A stretch of 36,071 nt of DNA from Saprospiraceae bacterium (GCA_030728245.1 JANQZX010000011.1:1-36071), one strand, 5' to 3'; numbered from the stretch's first letter, positions 14,642-24,536 are shown. A program made the numbers and translations. The notes: a model not told the origin generated them from the sequence alone.

Positions 14642-15943
14642 CTAATTGAATACTTTTTTTAGCACATGTTTCCCAACAGCATGTCCCTGAATCTGTCCAT
14701 TTTCAATAGCGTCCATAAAGTGAATGCCCCCGTAAAATCTGGAAATACCAGCCTCTTCTGCCGCTTGTTCAAAAGACGAATAGGTTCTGGCCTTTAAACC
14801 ATATCGCTCCTCTACGGTGTCAGTATAGGCAAATTCTTCTCCGAAGAAATGAGTAAGTATGACCGCAGAAACAGAAGAAATGGTCGAATGTCCGCTTAAA
14901 TATTCCGGAAAGGGCGGCGTTTGAAGAAAAGGCGTCCATTTTGGATCGAGATATTTCCTTATCGCTGTTTCAGGTCTAATTCGATTACTCCGGTATTTTT
15001 CGTCCCAACAACTCTGGAATCCGTCCATCAGGCCCGCCGCCAGCACCGTATTTACCTGAATGGCCTTTGAAAAGGATATCCCAGCCTGAATACAGGCAAT
15101 ATTCGCAATCCCCATCCAATGAGCACCAGGGGAAATTTTCTTCATGCCCACCAATAAATGACCATTATCAAACAGGGCAAATGGGTTGCAATCCCAAAAT
15201 GCAGCAATTCCCTTTTTCTCATCGTCTAAGGTGAGCTCCCTAATGTCGTTCATCAACGCATAAAACGGGGCTTTTTTATCTGCAGAAAATGGAATGGGTG
15301 GCTCGGGTTTAAATTGATCCGCTCTCTCTAAAGTGAACGACCTGATGGTATTAAAATGAGGCTCTACAGGTGGAAAATATCCCGGCGGGGTGGGATACCA
15401 GGTTCCCTCCTCTTTTTTAGGGGTATATCGGGGTAATGCGCTTATCTTTTTGTACTTATCTGCTTTTGCATACTTTATAATCTGAAGACTCACTTCTTTC
15501 GCAAAAGCGTGCGACTGATCCATCACTTCTTTTGAAACGCCCTTTTTCAGTAGGGAATCAATCCATTTATCTTCAAAATCACCCATTAATTTTCCGGAAG
15601 GTTGAAGGACTTTCGCCGTTTCATACATGGCTAATAAGGCAGCAATATCTTTGTTTATTTCAGTGCCTCCCTTTGATATTTTAATGTTGGGAAACTCATT
15701 CAATTTTCCGGACATTGACATTATGGTGGTATCGTGTAGCGCTATGACTTCGTTTGCAGCTAGGCAGGAATAAGCAAAGAATCGAGCTGCCAAAGGAGGA
15801 TTCGTCACGTCGTGAATCATAACATCGGTCATTTGTTGAATAACCATCTCCACATCCGTTGGATTTAGTTCAACAACCAAGCTTTCCTTATTGGTACATG
15901 CCAAACATAAAAACAAAGACCCAAGAATCAATAGCTGTTTCAT
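14642..15943 (-). CDS. Vanadium-dependent haloperoxidase / PAP2-superfamily lipoprotein
   Basis: This 433-aa protein has a short lipoprotein signal with Cys16 (LFLCLAC). The PAP2/vanadate-binding signature is visible: IRPETAIRKY (Arg-Pro and Lys), PEYLSGHSTISS (the SGH core) and GGIHFMDAIENG (second His with Asp). This matches the VCPO-like branch of the PAP2 superfamily, whose members bind vanadate or phosphate. Substrate and whether it oxidises halides cannot be told from sequence. Its ATG overlaps the stop of the ASPIC/UnbV gene by four bases (ATGA at 15940-15943), so the pair is translated together. This pairing next to SusC/SusD recurs in Bacteroidota to my knowledge. Expected location is the outer membrane or periplasm. 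Confidence 0.87.
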   Translation of the reverse strand: MKQLLILGSLFLCLACTNKESLVVELNPTDVEMVIQQMTDVMIHDVTNPPLAARFFAYSCLAANEVIALHDTTIMSMSGKLNEFPNIKISKGGTEINKDIAALLAMYETAKVLQPSGKLMGDFEDKWIDSLLKKGVSKEVMDQSHAFAKEVSLQIIKYAKADKYKKISALPRYTPKKEEGTWYPTPPGYFPPVEPHFNTIRSFTLERADQFKPEPPIPFSADKKAPFYALMNDIRELTLDDEKKGIAAFWDCNPFALFDNGHLLVGMKKISPGAHWMGIANIACIQAGISFSKAIQVNTVLAAGLMDGFQSCWDEKYRSNRIRPETAIRKYLDPKWTPFLQTPPFPEYLSGHSTISSVSAVILTHFFGEEFAYTDTVEERYGLKARTYSSFEQAAEEAGISRFYGGIHFMDAIENGQIQGHAVGKHVLKKVFN

Positions 15944-18900
15944 TCCTTCAAGTTATAAGATACCAAATTTTTGTTGTGTAGGCCAAAAATCCAGGAATTA
16001 CCTACCTTTAACGCACCGCGCAAATCACCCTGTAACTTTAATCCCGTTTGATTTTGTGGTATCATTTGAAAATTACCTTTCCCATTTCCTTTCAATAAAA
16101 GACCATAATTAGCATCATTTCGTCCAAATTTTAATCTGGATTGATATTGATTTCCTCCTAAAAACAAGTCTTTATGTCCATCCTTATCGTAATCAAAAGC
16201 AGAAATGACAAAAATGGGAGAAGATTGCACTTCCACCGGCAAAGACATATATTCAAATTTATTCGATTTACCAAGTAAAAAGGCCATCGTTTTTAATTCC
16301 GTTGCTTTTAAAACAGAGACCCCCTTCATTTCAACTGGGGTAAATATATCGTCGATGGTGGCATTGGCATAACTTTTATAATCAGGAAAACGGGTTCGAA
16401 GCATACTTACCTGATCCAATATTTCATCTCTGGTAACAAAAGGATAGCTTTTTCCCTGCATAAAAAAACATAACACAGGATCAATGGAACCGTTGTCGTC
16501 AAAATCCTTATGATAAAGGGTAAGAGGTTCTTTAACGCTGGCTTTCATTTGCGTATTCAATCCCTGATTTCCCACTACAATATCCGGTTTTCCATCGGCA
16601 TTTAAATCTTCAACCAGTAATTCATTCCATAATCCAACCTGCATTTCATTGAAATATAACGTCGAAACATCTGTCCATGCACCCTTTTGCTTACCTAAAA
16701 TGGTGATAGGCATAAATTCGCCCACCAATATCAACTCAACCTGGCCGTCACTGTCTAAATCTACCCATTCAGCGTCAGAAACCATGCCTGTATTTAAAAG
16801 GGCAGGAAAAAGAGAAGCAGTTTGATTGGTAAATTTTCCCTTTCCATCATTTATTAAAATATGACTTGGGGTCGATGTAGGATATTGACCTGGAATTACC
16901 CGACTTCCAATAAATAAATCGAGGCTTCCATCCCCATTTATGTCAGCAGCCCGAACACAACTTTTAGCAGCCCCTGCTCCTGTAAGAGACTGATTATCCT
17001 TCCTTAAATTTCCCTTTCCATCATTTAAATACAAACGGTCATTAAGAACAAGATCGCCGGAAGATAAATATCCATATCCCCCACTCGTCACATACAAGTC
17101 TAAGTAACCATCGCTATTAGCATCAAAAAATAGGGCATCAGCATCACAATAACCCCTATCTTTTTCAAAAACCGCTTGATTAACTTCTTTAAAGCCTCCA
17201 TTCTTTTGCTGTAAAAAAAGCCTGGCAGCACGACTTTCATCACCTCCAACATAAAGGTCTTCCAATCCATCTCCATTCAAATCCCCTTTTGCCATACAAG
17301 GTCCAACCACTGATAACTGATTGGTTAACAATGGCTGTCTTTTAAAATCATTAAAAGTAGCGAAAGACAAGGGCATATTCAGCATGGAATTTGCTAAGGC
17401 GAAAATCGTACCTGACTTTACTTGTTTGGGTGAAAATATAGGAAAAGCCGATTTTTCGGAAATAGTAATAAGTTGATTCTCATTAATATTCCGTAATATT
17501 TCAAATTTTCCGCTCAACCATTCAATCTTTACGCTATCAATTTTTGCTTTTTCCCCTAATCCAAAATGCAATATGGGAGAAACACTCGATTGATAACCCC
17601 TTGTGGGCATTTGCTCTGCAAATTGTAGCTTATCCCCTTGAAAAATGGTAAGTTTAGCCCCAAATCCACTTCTGTTAAGCCCTTCGCCATCCAACTTAAC
17701 CTTTAAAAAACGATTTTTCCTTACATCCGTATTATTTTGATAAATGGATGCCGGCGTATTTATATTATTAACAATCAAGTCGAGATCGCCATCATTATCG
17801 AGATCGGCATAAGCTGCCCCATTGCTATTGAAAGGTTGATCTAAGCCCCATTCACTGGTTTTATTAGTAAAAGATAGACGACCCTCATTTTTGAATATAT
17901 AATTTGTCACATTAGAGGAAGGAATTTTTTGCACCAATTCCAGAATATTCTGCCGTTGAATATTCCCTTGATTGTTTTGAATATAGTCGCCCATGTATTT
18001 CAGAAAATCAAGATTGGTATAATCCCTTAAATAACCATTAGAAACGAATAAATCCTTATGTCCGTCATTATCATAATCGGCAAAAAGGGGAGCCCAGCTC
18101 CAGTCAGTATTAGAAATACCGGCTAACTGCCCCATTTCCGAAAATGCTATTTTACCATTTATTTCCCCCTGATTCACATGCAACATATTTCTCATATATT
18201 GATATCCAAAGCCCACTTTAACATTAAAGTCGAATTTTTCATAATTATCCGGCGCCATCAATAATTTCTGCCTCTCATTGGATTCTGGAAGCATATCGAG
18301 GGTAAAAACATCCATTAAACCATCATTATTTATATCTGCGGCATCACTTCCCATTGAAAAATGAGAAGTATGGCCCATCATATCCTGAATTTCATTGGTA
18401 AAACCCCCTTTTTGATTATTGATGTATAAAAAATCGGGAATGGCATAATCATTTGACACATAAATATCTAACCAACCATCCCCATTATAATCGGCAATGG
18501 CAGCACCTAATCCGTACGATAAGGCAGCACTTTGAATACCTGCCTGCATTGTAATATCCTTAAAAAAAGGTTGCTTATTTGGCAACATGTCCTGTCTGAA
18601 CAGTCTGGCTCCATTATTGGGGTCTTCTGTTTTAAGAATATCTGCGGTAGATGCTTCATCGAGGACAGGTAAGGACTGCGGATTATGGTTCAACAGAAAC
18701 ATATCCAAATCCCCATCATTATCGACATCAAAAAATGAGGCTTGGGTACTCGTTCCAAAACTATTGAGACCATAAGCGGCTGCCATGTCGAGAAAAGTCA
18801 CTTCCCCTGAAGGAGAAACGCCTTGATTAACAAACAACTGATTGGCCCTTTTCTCAGGAGACAGATTTCCTGAATAGCAAACATAAATATCGAGCCAACC

Positions 18901-19290
18901 ATCGCCATTAATATCCACCATGGTCGTTCCTGTTTTCCATGGGCCTTCCCGACCCGAAACTCCGGCAGACGAGGTAATGTCCTGAAACGCAAGATTTCCT
19001 TTATTCAAATAAAGTTTATTGCTCTGCATATTGCTGGTAAAATATACATCATCCAGCCCATCATTATTTACATCACCCACTGCAACACCACCACCATTAT
19101 AAAAATATTCATACATTAACACGTTGGTATTCAGACCCTCTTGAATCACATTTTGAAAGTCTATACCAGAAACACCCTGATCAACAGGAGAAAAGAGTTT
19201 AAAGGAAGACGAAACTAACTTTTCGCTATCTTTTGTACAATGCAGAAGAAAGAGAGATAAAAAAATAAAAGGGATGAGTCTATTTTTCAT
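15940..19290 (-). CDS. Large ASPIC/UnbV lipoprotein with FG-GAP/VCBS repeats (CRTAC1-like)
   Basis: This is an outer-envelope lipoprotein of about 1116 aa. The start at 19290 (MKNRLIPFIF) is chosen because it gives a lipoprotein signal with Cys18 (LLHCTKD); the upstream ATG at 19368 would add 26 non-signal residues. Many FG-GAP/VCBS repeats carry Ca-binding D-x-N/D-x-DG-x-x-D loops such as DVNNDGLDDVYF, DINGDGWLDIYV, DVDNDGDLDMFL, DLDNDGDLDLIV and DLNGDGLEDLYV. An ASPIC/UnbV domain in the middle (NRFLKVKLDGEG to GLGEKAKIDSVKIEWLSG) is followed by a second group of repeats. The repeats should fold into calcium-stabilised beta-propellers for binding. The family's role is unknown. It follows susD after a hairpin and overlaps the PAP2-like gene. 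Confidence 0.9.
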   Translation of the reverse strand: MKNRLIPFIFLSLFLLHCTKDSEKLVSSSFKLFSPVDQGVSGIDFQNVIQEGLNTNVLMYEYFYNGGGVAVGDVNNDGLDDVYFTSNMQSNKLYLNKGNLAFQDITSSAGVSGREGPWKTGTTMVDINGDGWLDIYVCYSGNLSPEKRANQLFVNQGVSPSGEVTFLDMAAAYGLNSFGTSTQASFFDVDNDGDLDMFLLNHNPQSLPVLDEASTADILKTEDPNNGARLFRQDMLPNKQPFFKDITMQAGIQSAALSYGLGAAIADYNGDGWLDIYVSNDYAIPDFLYINNQKGGFTNEIQDMMGHTSHFSMGSDAADINNDGLMDVFTLDMLPESNERQKLLMAPDNYEKFDFNVKVGFGYQYMRNMLHVNQGEINGKIAFSEMGQLAGISNTDWSWAPLFADYDNDGHKDLFVSNGYLRDYTNLDFLKYMGDYIQNNQGNIQRQNILELVQKIPSSNVTNYIFKNEGRLSFTNKTSEWGLDQPFNSNGAAYADLDNDGDLDLIVNNINTPASIYQNNTDVRKNRFLKVKLDGEGLNRSGFGAKLTIFQGDKLQFAEQMPTRGYQSSVSPILHFGLGEKAKIDSVKIEWLSGKFEILRNINENQLITISEKSAFPIFSPKQVKSGTIFALANSMLNMPLSFATFNDFKRQPLLTNQLSVVGPCMAKGDLNGDGLEDLYVGGDESRAARLFLQQKNGGFKEVNQAVFEKDRGYCDADALFFDANSDGYLDLYVTSGGYGYLSSGDLVLNDRLYLNDGKGNLRKDNQSLTGAGAAKSCVRAADINGDGSLDLFIGSRVIPGQYPTSTPSHILINDGKGKFTNQTASLFPALLNTGMVSDAEWVDLDSDGQVELILVGEFMPITILGKQKGAWTDVSTLYFNEMQVGLWNELLVEDLNADGKPDIVVGNQGLNTQMKASVKEPLTLYHKDFDDNGSIDPVLCFFMQGKSYPFVTRDEILDQVSMLRTRFPDYKSYANATIDDIFTPVEMKGVSVLKATELKTMAFLLGKSNKFEYMSLPVEVQSSPIFVISAFDYDKDGHKDLFLGGNQYQSRLKFGRNDANYGLLLKGNGKGNFQMIPQNQTGLKLQGDLRGALKVGNSWIFGLHNKNLVSYNLKE

Positions 19291-19329
19291 AGGATAATCA
19301 TTCTCAGAAGGAAAAGGGTAAATAATACG

Positions 19330-19336
19330 CAAAATA
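19330..19336 (-). promoter_or_regulatory. Possible -7 element for the ASPIC/UnbV gene
   Basis: The minus strand reads TATTTTG between the hairpin and the start codon (39 bases before it). It could restart transcription after the terminator. No -33 element is clear. Confidence 0.25.
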
Positions 19337-19357
19337 AGGTAAATATCAGGTAAAAAG

Positions 19358-19391
19358 AAGGGACACAACGACGATTCGCGATGTGTCCCTT
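19358..19391 (-). terminator. Terminator-like hairpin between susD and the ASPIC/UnbV gene
   Basis: aagggacaca (19358-19367) and tgtgtccctt (19382-19391) form a perfect 10-bp stem with a 14-base loop. On the minus strand it is followed by CTTTTT, as expected for an intrinsic terminator or attenuator. It lies 34 bases after the susD stop and 67 bases before the next start. Confidence 0.65.
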
Positions 19392-19424
19392 AAAAAATTC
19401 AAGTAGTCAGACTAATCTGAATAA

Positions 19425-21278
19425 TTAATATCCAGGATTTTGAACTAACTTATTGTTTCTATTCATTTCATCTCTATGTATAGGCAGGTAGTACATTTTG
19501 TCTAACCATGCTCTGTTTTCCTTACCCGGATCAATTTCAAACACCTTGTAAGTGTATGAGAAAGCGTTTGGATCGAAACGATAAGGATTTGGAATGGTAG
19601 CCCCAGCTTTTGCTACGCCGGTAACATTTATGCCATTGGCCTTTCTTCCTAGGGTAGTAGGCGCGATCATCCAGCGTCTGGTATCGTGGTAGCGTTGCTC
19701 TTCCAGATACATTTCCACCCGCTTTTCATTACGGAACCTTTGTTTAAGGGCATCTCCTGTTTCTGTTAAAGCAGGCATACCCGCACGGAAGCGCACTTTA
19801 TTTAACCAAAGCAGTGCGTTGGCATGATCACCCAGTTCAATTAAAGCCTCTGCATAATTAAACACCATTTCTGTATAGCGTAAAATAGGCCATGGAATTT
19901 GCTGCCAGGTATTCTGGTCGATAATTGCTGGATTCGGATCTACGAATTTGCGGATATAATAGCCAGTATAGCTACCGTTCCAATCTTCCACAGAACTTTT
20001 ACGTGTATCTAAACCAAAAACAGTGGTACCATTTGCCAGAATATACTGACCGGTTTGAATTTGGTTTGCCGGATCTTTAGAAGCAACGTCCGAAGTACGT
20101 GGTTTCCATGGCGCGCCTTCAAATAAGACAGAGGCATAAAAACGAGGATCTCTTCCGGTATAAGGAGCGGAAGAGTGTTCTGTTTTATTCCAATCAAATT
20201 TAGAACCATCCATCATTTCATAATCATCAATCATCAATTGGACAGGTGTATTACCCGCCCAGTTATGATAACCATTTGGGCCATTGAACAAACCTTGTCT
20301 TCCACCACCTTCTTGTTTGGCATTGATAAAATATCTACCTATGAGAATTTCCTTTTCACCTCCGTTTTTAGCTAAGGAAGCATTCATATAATTTGTAGTA
20401 CCGTCGGCGGAGGAAACTGGATTTGTAAGATTCAATGCATATCCATATCCCGGAAGATCCAATACGGCTTTAGCAGCATCTCTGGCTTTTTCCCAACGTG
20501 CTTTACGATCACCGCTTACATAACCTACTAATTCAGGCTTTTCAAAACTACTTAACACAGAAGACTTTGATTTTGCCGTAGGCATATCATGAAGATCACT
20601 TGCTGCATAAATTAGTACACGAGCTTTCAAGGCAAGGGCTGCTGCTTTATTGGCACGACCAGCTACCATAGATTTACCATCGAGTAAAGCAGCCGCTTCA
20701 TCACAATTTTTCACTATGAAATTCACACATTCCTCCCAGGTATTTCTTGGGGAAAGGAAATCGGAATCATTCAAAGTAAAAGGTTTATCAATAATTGGAA
20801 CACCACCAAAATACCTTATCAACTGATGATAATAATAAGCACGTAGAAATTTAACCTCACCTTTCATCCTGTCCACAAGAACTGGATTTGTAAATTTAGG
20901 CGCTTCAAGATTGCTCAAAGCTAAATTACAAGCCCTAATTCTGAGATACATATTTCCCCAGCTTAGGGTGCCATTTATCCAACCCGGATTTGCCGGATTA
21001 GAACGAGATTCAGTAATTGTAGTAATATTTCTACCCGGGTGTGTAAAAATGGTTTCATCCGTTAAGGAAGCATTCATTTGCTCATCAAAACCACCGTTTC
21101 CAAAACCTGCATATATTTCAGAAACAAAGGCTTCAGCCAACGAAGCGTCTGTCCAGACCGTTGATTCACCCAACTGATCTAAGGGTTTTGTATTGACAAA
21201 ATCGTCATTACATCCAAAAACAACCAGAGATAAAAGACCAAATATGATTTTCTTCATTTTTTTCATTTTTTTAATCAT
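19425..21278 (-). CDS. SusD/RagB-family nutrient-binding lipoprotein
   Basis: This 617-aa surface lipoprotein is predicted to cap the partner SusC and bind its ligand. The start is taken at 21278 because its ATG overlaps the susC stop (TAATG), which suggests coupled translation; ATGs at residues 5 and 8 are alternatives. The lipoprotein signal ends at Cys23 (VVFGCND). The N-terminal TPR-like part includes GEVKFLRAYYYHQLIRYFGG and PLTLND-type segments. The C-terminal part has PWPILRYTEMVFNYAEALIELGD, LNKVRFRAGMPAL and RNEKRVEMYLEEQRYHDTRRW, which are hallmarks of the family, and it ends LVQNPGY. The ligand cannot be inferred, and no glycoside hydrolase is nearby. Confidence 0.95.
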   Translation of the reverse strand: MIKKMKKMKKIIFGLLSLVVFGCNDDFVNTKPLDQLGESTVWTDASLAEAFVSEIYAGFGNGGFDEQMNASLTDETIFTHPGRNITTITESRSNPANPGWINGTLSWGNMYLRIRACNLALSNLEAPKFTNPVLVDRMKGEVKFLRAYYYHQLIRYFGGVPIIDKPFTLNDSDFLSPRNTWEECVNFIVKNCDEAAALLDGKSMVAGRANKAAALALKARVLIYAASDLHDMPTAKSKSSVLSSFEKPELVGYVSGDRKARWEKARDAAKAVLDLPGYGYALNLTNPVSSADGTTNYMNASLAKNGGEKEILIGRYFINAKQEGGGRQGLFNGPNGYHNWAGNTPVQLMIDDYEMMDGSKFDWNKTEHSSAPYTGRDPRFYASVLFEGAPWKPRTSDVASKDPANQIQTGQYILANGTTVFGLDTRKSSVEDWNGSYTGYYIRKFVDPNPAIIDQNTWQQIPWPILRYTEMVFNYAEALIELGDHANALLWLNKVRFRAGMPALTETGDALKQRFRNEKRVEMYLEEQRYHDTRRWMIAPTTLGRKANGINVTGVAKAGATIPNPYRFDPNAFSYTYKVFEIDPGKENRAWLDKMYYLPIHRDEMNRNNKLVQNPGY

Positions 21279-24200
21279 TAGAATGTAACGGTTAAACCTG
21301 CATTAACAATTCTCTGCTGAGGATAATATTGACCTGTTGCACTACTAGATTCTGGATCAAAAGTATTGAAATCACTAATAGTGAATAAGTTCAATCCATT
21401 AAAATATAGTCTTGCACTGGTCATTCCTGCTTTTTTAAATAACTTTTCTGGCAGGGTATAACCCACTTCCAGGTTTTTTAATCTTATATAATCAGTGCTT
21501 CTGAACCAATAGGTATTATTGCCAGAGAAATATTGGTCACTTCTATTGGCGATACGTGGATGAACGCTGCTTGGATTTTCCACGGTCCAACGATCATTAT
21601 ACATTTCAAGCAAATAGTTACCAATATTACCCATTTCACCTGGACTAACATACTGTTTTGCCCCTGCAGAACCCTGGAACAGAATATTAAGATCGAAACC
21701 TTTGTAACTTGCTATCAAACTAATTCCCCCTTGTAATGTAGGAATATTGTTGAAATCGGTACGAACCTGGTCATCTGGGGTAATTTTACCGTCCCCATTA
21801 TGATCCTTATACTTCATATCACCAGGACGAAGGGTATTTACAATAGAGCTATAGCTAATTTTCTCAGCATTAATTTCTGCCTGATCCTTAAATACACCAT
21901 CATATACGTAGGCCTGAACAGTGTACATAGGTCTTCCTGTAGTTCTTTGCCATTCAGGAGCACCAGGTGCTTCGTCCCAGAACAAGATTTTATTTTTTGC
22001 ATAACCGCCATTAACGCTTATATTAAAATTAAAATCGCCAACACTGGTGCGATAGCCTATCAAGGCATCAAATCCTTTGTTTTCCACTTCACCAATATTT
22101 TGAGCTGGCAAAGTCAGACCTGTTGATTGAGGAACAGAGGCATTTTTAACCCAAAGAATATTGGTACGTTTGTTATTGAAATAATCAAGTTCGAAGGTGA
22201 TTTTGTCATTGAATAATGCACCTTCAATACCTATGTTTGCGTTAGTTGCCACCTCCCAGGTAATATTTGGATTAGGAATTCTTGCTTCGAACAATGTTTT
22301 TGTTTCCACATTACCAAGAATGTAACTTCTGAATCCGTAGGTAGATAAATATTGATAGGTAGCAATTTGATCATTACCCATTTGGCCCAAAGAACCTCTC
22401 AGTTTCAAGTAATTTACCGCAGGAATAGACTGCATAAAATTTTCCTTTGAAATGACCCATCCTGCCATTACCCCTGGGAAAAAGCCATATCTGGTTTCTT
22501 CTGGGAAAATATCAGAGCCATCATAACGCCATAAAACTTCAAGTAAATATTTCTCCTTATAGTTGTAAGCTGCACGACCAAAATAATTTAGACGTGCTCT
22601 AAGTGAAGAAACACCCCCATTATTTTTTTCCAAATCACCCCCTGCGAACATCTGATCTAAAGCGGGAGAGATGAAATATCTGCGGAAAGCATTGAAGTTA
22701 CTCGCATCAATAGTTTCTCTATTTGAACCAGCAAGTACGGTCACTTTATGATCCCCGAAAGTACGGTCATAGTTCAGGACACCACCTAATAAAATATTTA
22801 GCTGCGTGAAATTTCTTAAAGTAAGTCTTGGATCTGCAGGCCCCCTTCTGGCGGCAACCAGATTCGGTGTTACGCCATCAGCTGCAAACCCTGTTCCTCT
22901 TTCATAAAGCGTCCAGGGTGTTTCCCAACGTTTGTTGTTTTGATTTAATTTATCGATCGCCGCGTTACCTGTAAACACTAATCCTTTAATACCAGGAATT
23001 TTAATGTCTAACTGACCATTTGTCTGTATGTAATCTCTTTTATCATCATCATAACCAGTATCATTTGTTGTAATAACCACAGGATTTTCACCATTCTCGA
23101 TATCTGGTCCCGGACGACCGTCAGGCCAGTAAGCAGGCTGTTGCGGCTTACCTCTCATCAACATCCTAAAGATAGCACCAGCTCCTTTTGTCGGGAAGAA
23201 ACGATTTTCCTGACGTCCAAGCATACCTATATTAACATTAATAAATTCGTTTACCTTGGCATCAAGATTAAGACGTAAATCGTACTGCTTATAGCCTGTT
23301 GCAGAATTTATGTAGTTACCGTCCTGATCCTGGAAACCGAGAGAAGCCAAATATTTCAAATTCTCAGAACCCCCAGTCATTTGAAGATTATGACGCTGTT
23401 GTGGAGACCATCTTTTCAAAGTTTCTGCATACCAGTCTGTATTTGGGTGCGTCCATGGACTGGAACCATCCTTATATTTTTGGAAATCACTTGGCTGGAA
23501 AGGCGCTTTTCTAATCTGACCATTTGGACGGGTATAAGAACCCGTTGACTTATAAGCAGATGTAGCTGCTGACCATTCACTGGCAGGTAAACCGTAAATA
23601 TCGAGATCATTCAGCATCTCAGTATATTGAGCGGCATCGGCCAATTTAGGTAATTGGGTTGGTTGAGAATAACCTTGATTAAAAGAATAGCTTAATTCAG
23701 GTTTACCAGCTTTTCCTCTTTTCGTAGTAATAAGAATAACACCATTTGCCGCACGCGCACCATAAATAGCGGCTGAGGCATCTTTTAATACGGAAATTTT
23801 TTCGATATCATTTGGATTAAGTCTGTCCAGACCTCCCGCTCTGGCAGGAATTCCATCGATAACGATAAGGGCATCGTTGTTATTCAAGGTATTAGAACCA
23901 CGAATACGAATACCTGAACCATCATAACCTGGTTCTCCACTTCTATTTACCGCTACGACCCCTGCCATACGACCGGCAATAGAGTTAGACACGTTCATTG
24001 CAGGAGATTTAACCAAATCGGAGCCTTTCAAGCTCGATACAGCACCGGTAACGGTTTCCTTTTTCTGAATACCATAACCTACCACAATGACTTCGTCTAA
24101 AAGTAACTGATCGGCTTCCATGGTTACATCCAGTTTGGTGCGACCGCCCAGGGCAATTTCCTGAGAGGTAAATCCAGTGTAGGAAAACAACAAGGTAGCA

Positions 24201-24418
24201 TTGGCATCGGGTACCGTCAGGGAATAGCTTCCGTCAACTTCTGTTACTGTTCCCTGCACCGTGTTTTTAACAAGGATACTCACTCCAATGAGTGGTTCTT
24301 TGTCCTTGTCTAGGACAATACCGGAAACTTTGACCTGAGCAAATAATCCCAACGGTAGAAAAAAGGCGAGCATACAGACTAGTTGCAAGACCTTTTTCAT
24401 TGGTTTGTTTTTTTTCAT
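21278..24418 (-). CDS. SusC/RagA-family TonB-linked outer-membrane transporter
   Basis: This is a 1046-aa TonB-dependent transporter. The signal peptide spans about residues 1-27 (a second ATG at residue 7 is also possible). It is followed by a carboxypeptidase-D-regulatory-like domain (VSGIVLDKDKEPLIGVSI), the SusC box LDEVIVVGYGIQKKETVTGAV, a plug domain (GSNTLNNNDALIVIDGIPAR, LKDASAAIYGARAANGVILI) and a beta barrel ending in Phe (NAGLTVTF). It imports an unknown large ligand with SusD using TonB energy. Being first in the susC-susD-UnbV-PAP2 block, it lies after a promoter-like region at 24419-24536. No anti-sigma or ECF sigma gene is adjacent, so local regulation is not evident. Confidence 0.96.
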   Translation of the reverse strand: MKKNKPMKKVLQLVCMLAFFLPLGLFAQVKVSGIVLDKDKEPLIGVSILVKNTVQGTVTEVDGSYSLTVPDANATLLFSYTGFTSQEIALGGRTKLDVTMEADQLLLDEVIVVGYGIQKKETVTGAVSSLKGSDLVKSPAMNVSNSIAGRMAGVVAVNRSGEPGYDGSGIRIRGSNTLNNNDALIVIDGIPARAGGLDRLNPNDIEKISVLKDASAAIYGARAANGVILITTKRGKAGKPELSYSFNQGYSQPTQLPKLADAAQYTEMLNDLDIYGLPASEWSAATSAYKSTGSYTRPNGQIRKAPFQPSDFQKYKDGSSPWTHPNTDWYAETLKRWSPQQRHNLQMTGGSENLKYLASLGFQDQDGNYINSATGYKQYDLRLNLDAKVNEFINVNIGMLGRQENRFFPTKGAGAIFRMLMRGKPQQPAYWPDGRPGPDIENGENPVVITTNDTGYDDDKRDYIQTNGQLDIKIPGIKGLVFTGNAAIDKLNQNNKRWETPWTLYERGTGFAADGVTPNLVAARRGPADPRLTLRNFTQLNILLGGVLNYDRTFGDHKVTVLAGSNRETIDASNFNAFRRYFISPALDQMFAGGDLEKNNGGVSSLRARLNYFGRAAYNYKEKYLLEVLWRYDGSDIFPEETRYGFFPGVMAGWVISKENFMQSIPAVNYLKLRGSLGQMGNDQIATYQYLSTYGFRSYILGNVETKTLFEARIPNPNITWEVATNANIGIEGALFNDKITFELDYFNNKRTNILWVKNASVPQSTGLTLPAQNIGEVENKGFDALIGYRTSVGDFNFNISVNGGYAKNKILFWDEAPGAPEWQRTTGRPMYTVQAYVYDGVFKDQAEINAEKISYSSIVNTLRPGDMKYKDHNGDGKITPDDQVRTDFNNIPTLQGGISLIASYKGFDLNILFQGSAGAKQYVSPGEMGNIGNYLLEMYNDRWTVENPSSVHPRIANRSDQYFSGNNTYWFRSTDYIRLKNLEVGYTLPEKLFKKAGMTSARLYFNGLNLFTISDFNTFDPESSSATGQYYPQQRIVNAGLTVTF

Positions 24419-24457
24419 TCGTTTTAAGTGTTTTAATTAAAAAATGTATAGTCAATA

Positions 24458-24487
24458 CAAAGTAGCTATACTATTTTGAAATTACAA
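24458..24487 (-). promoter_or_regulatory. Putative promoter of the susC-susD operon
   Basis: On the minus strand TTG (24487-24485) is followed after 20 bases by TACTTTG (24464-24458). This is close to the Bacteroidota pattern TTG...TAnnTTTG, with a one-base-shorter -7 element. The leader to the susC ATG would be about 30 bases. The rest of the 118-base gap shows nothing else. Confidence 0.42.
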
Positions 24488-24536
24488 GAAACACTTAGAA
24501 TTAATTTTGTTTTATTTATAAATACCATAATAAAAT

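Noticed and set aside
19291-19368. 26-residue N-terminal extension of the ASPIC/UnbV protein
   Set aside because: It would bury the lipoprotein signal starting at 19290 and runs through the arm of the terminator-like hairpin.
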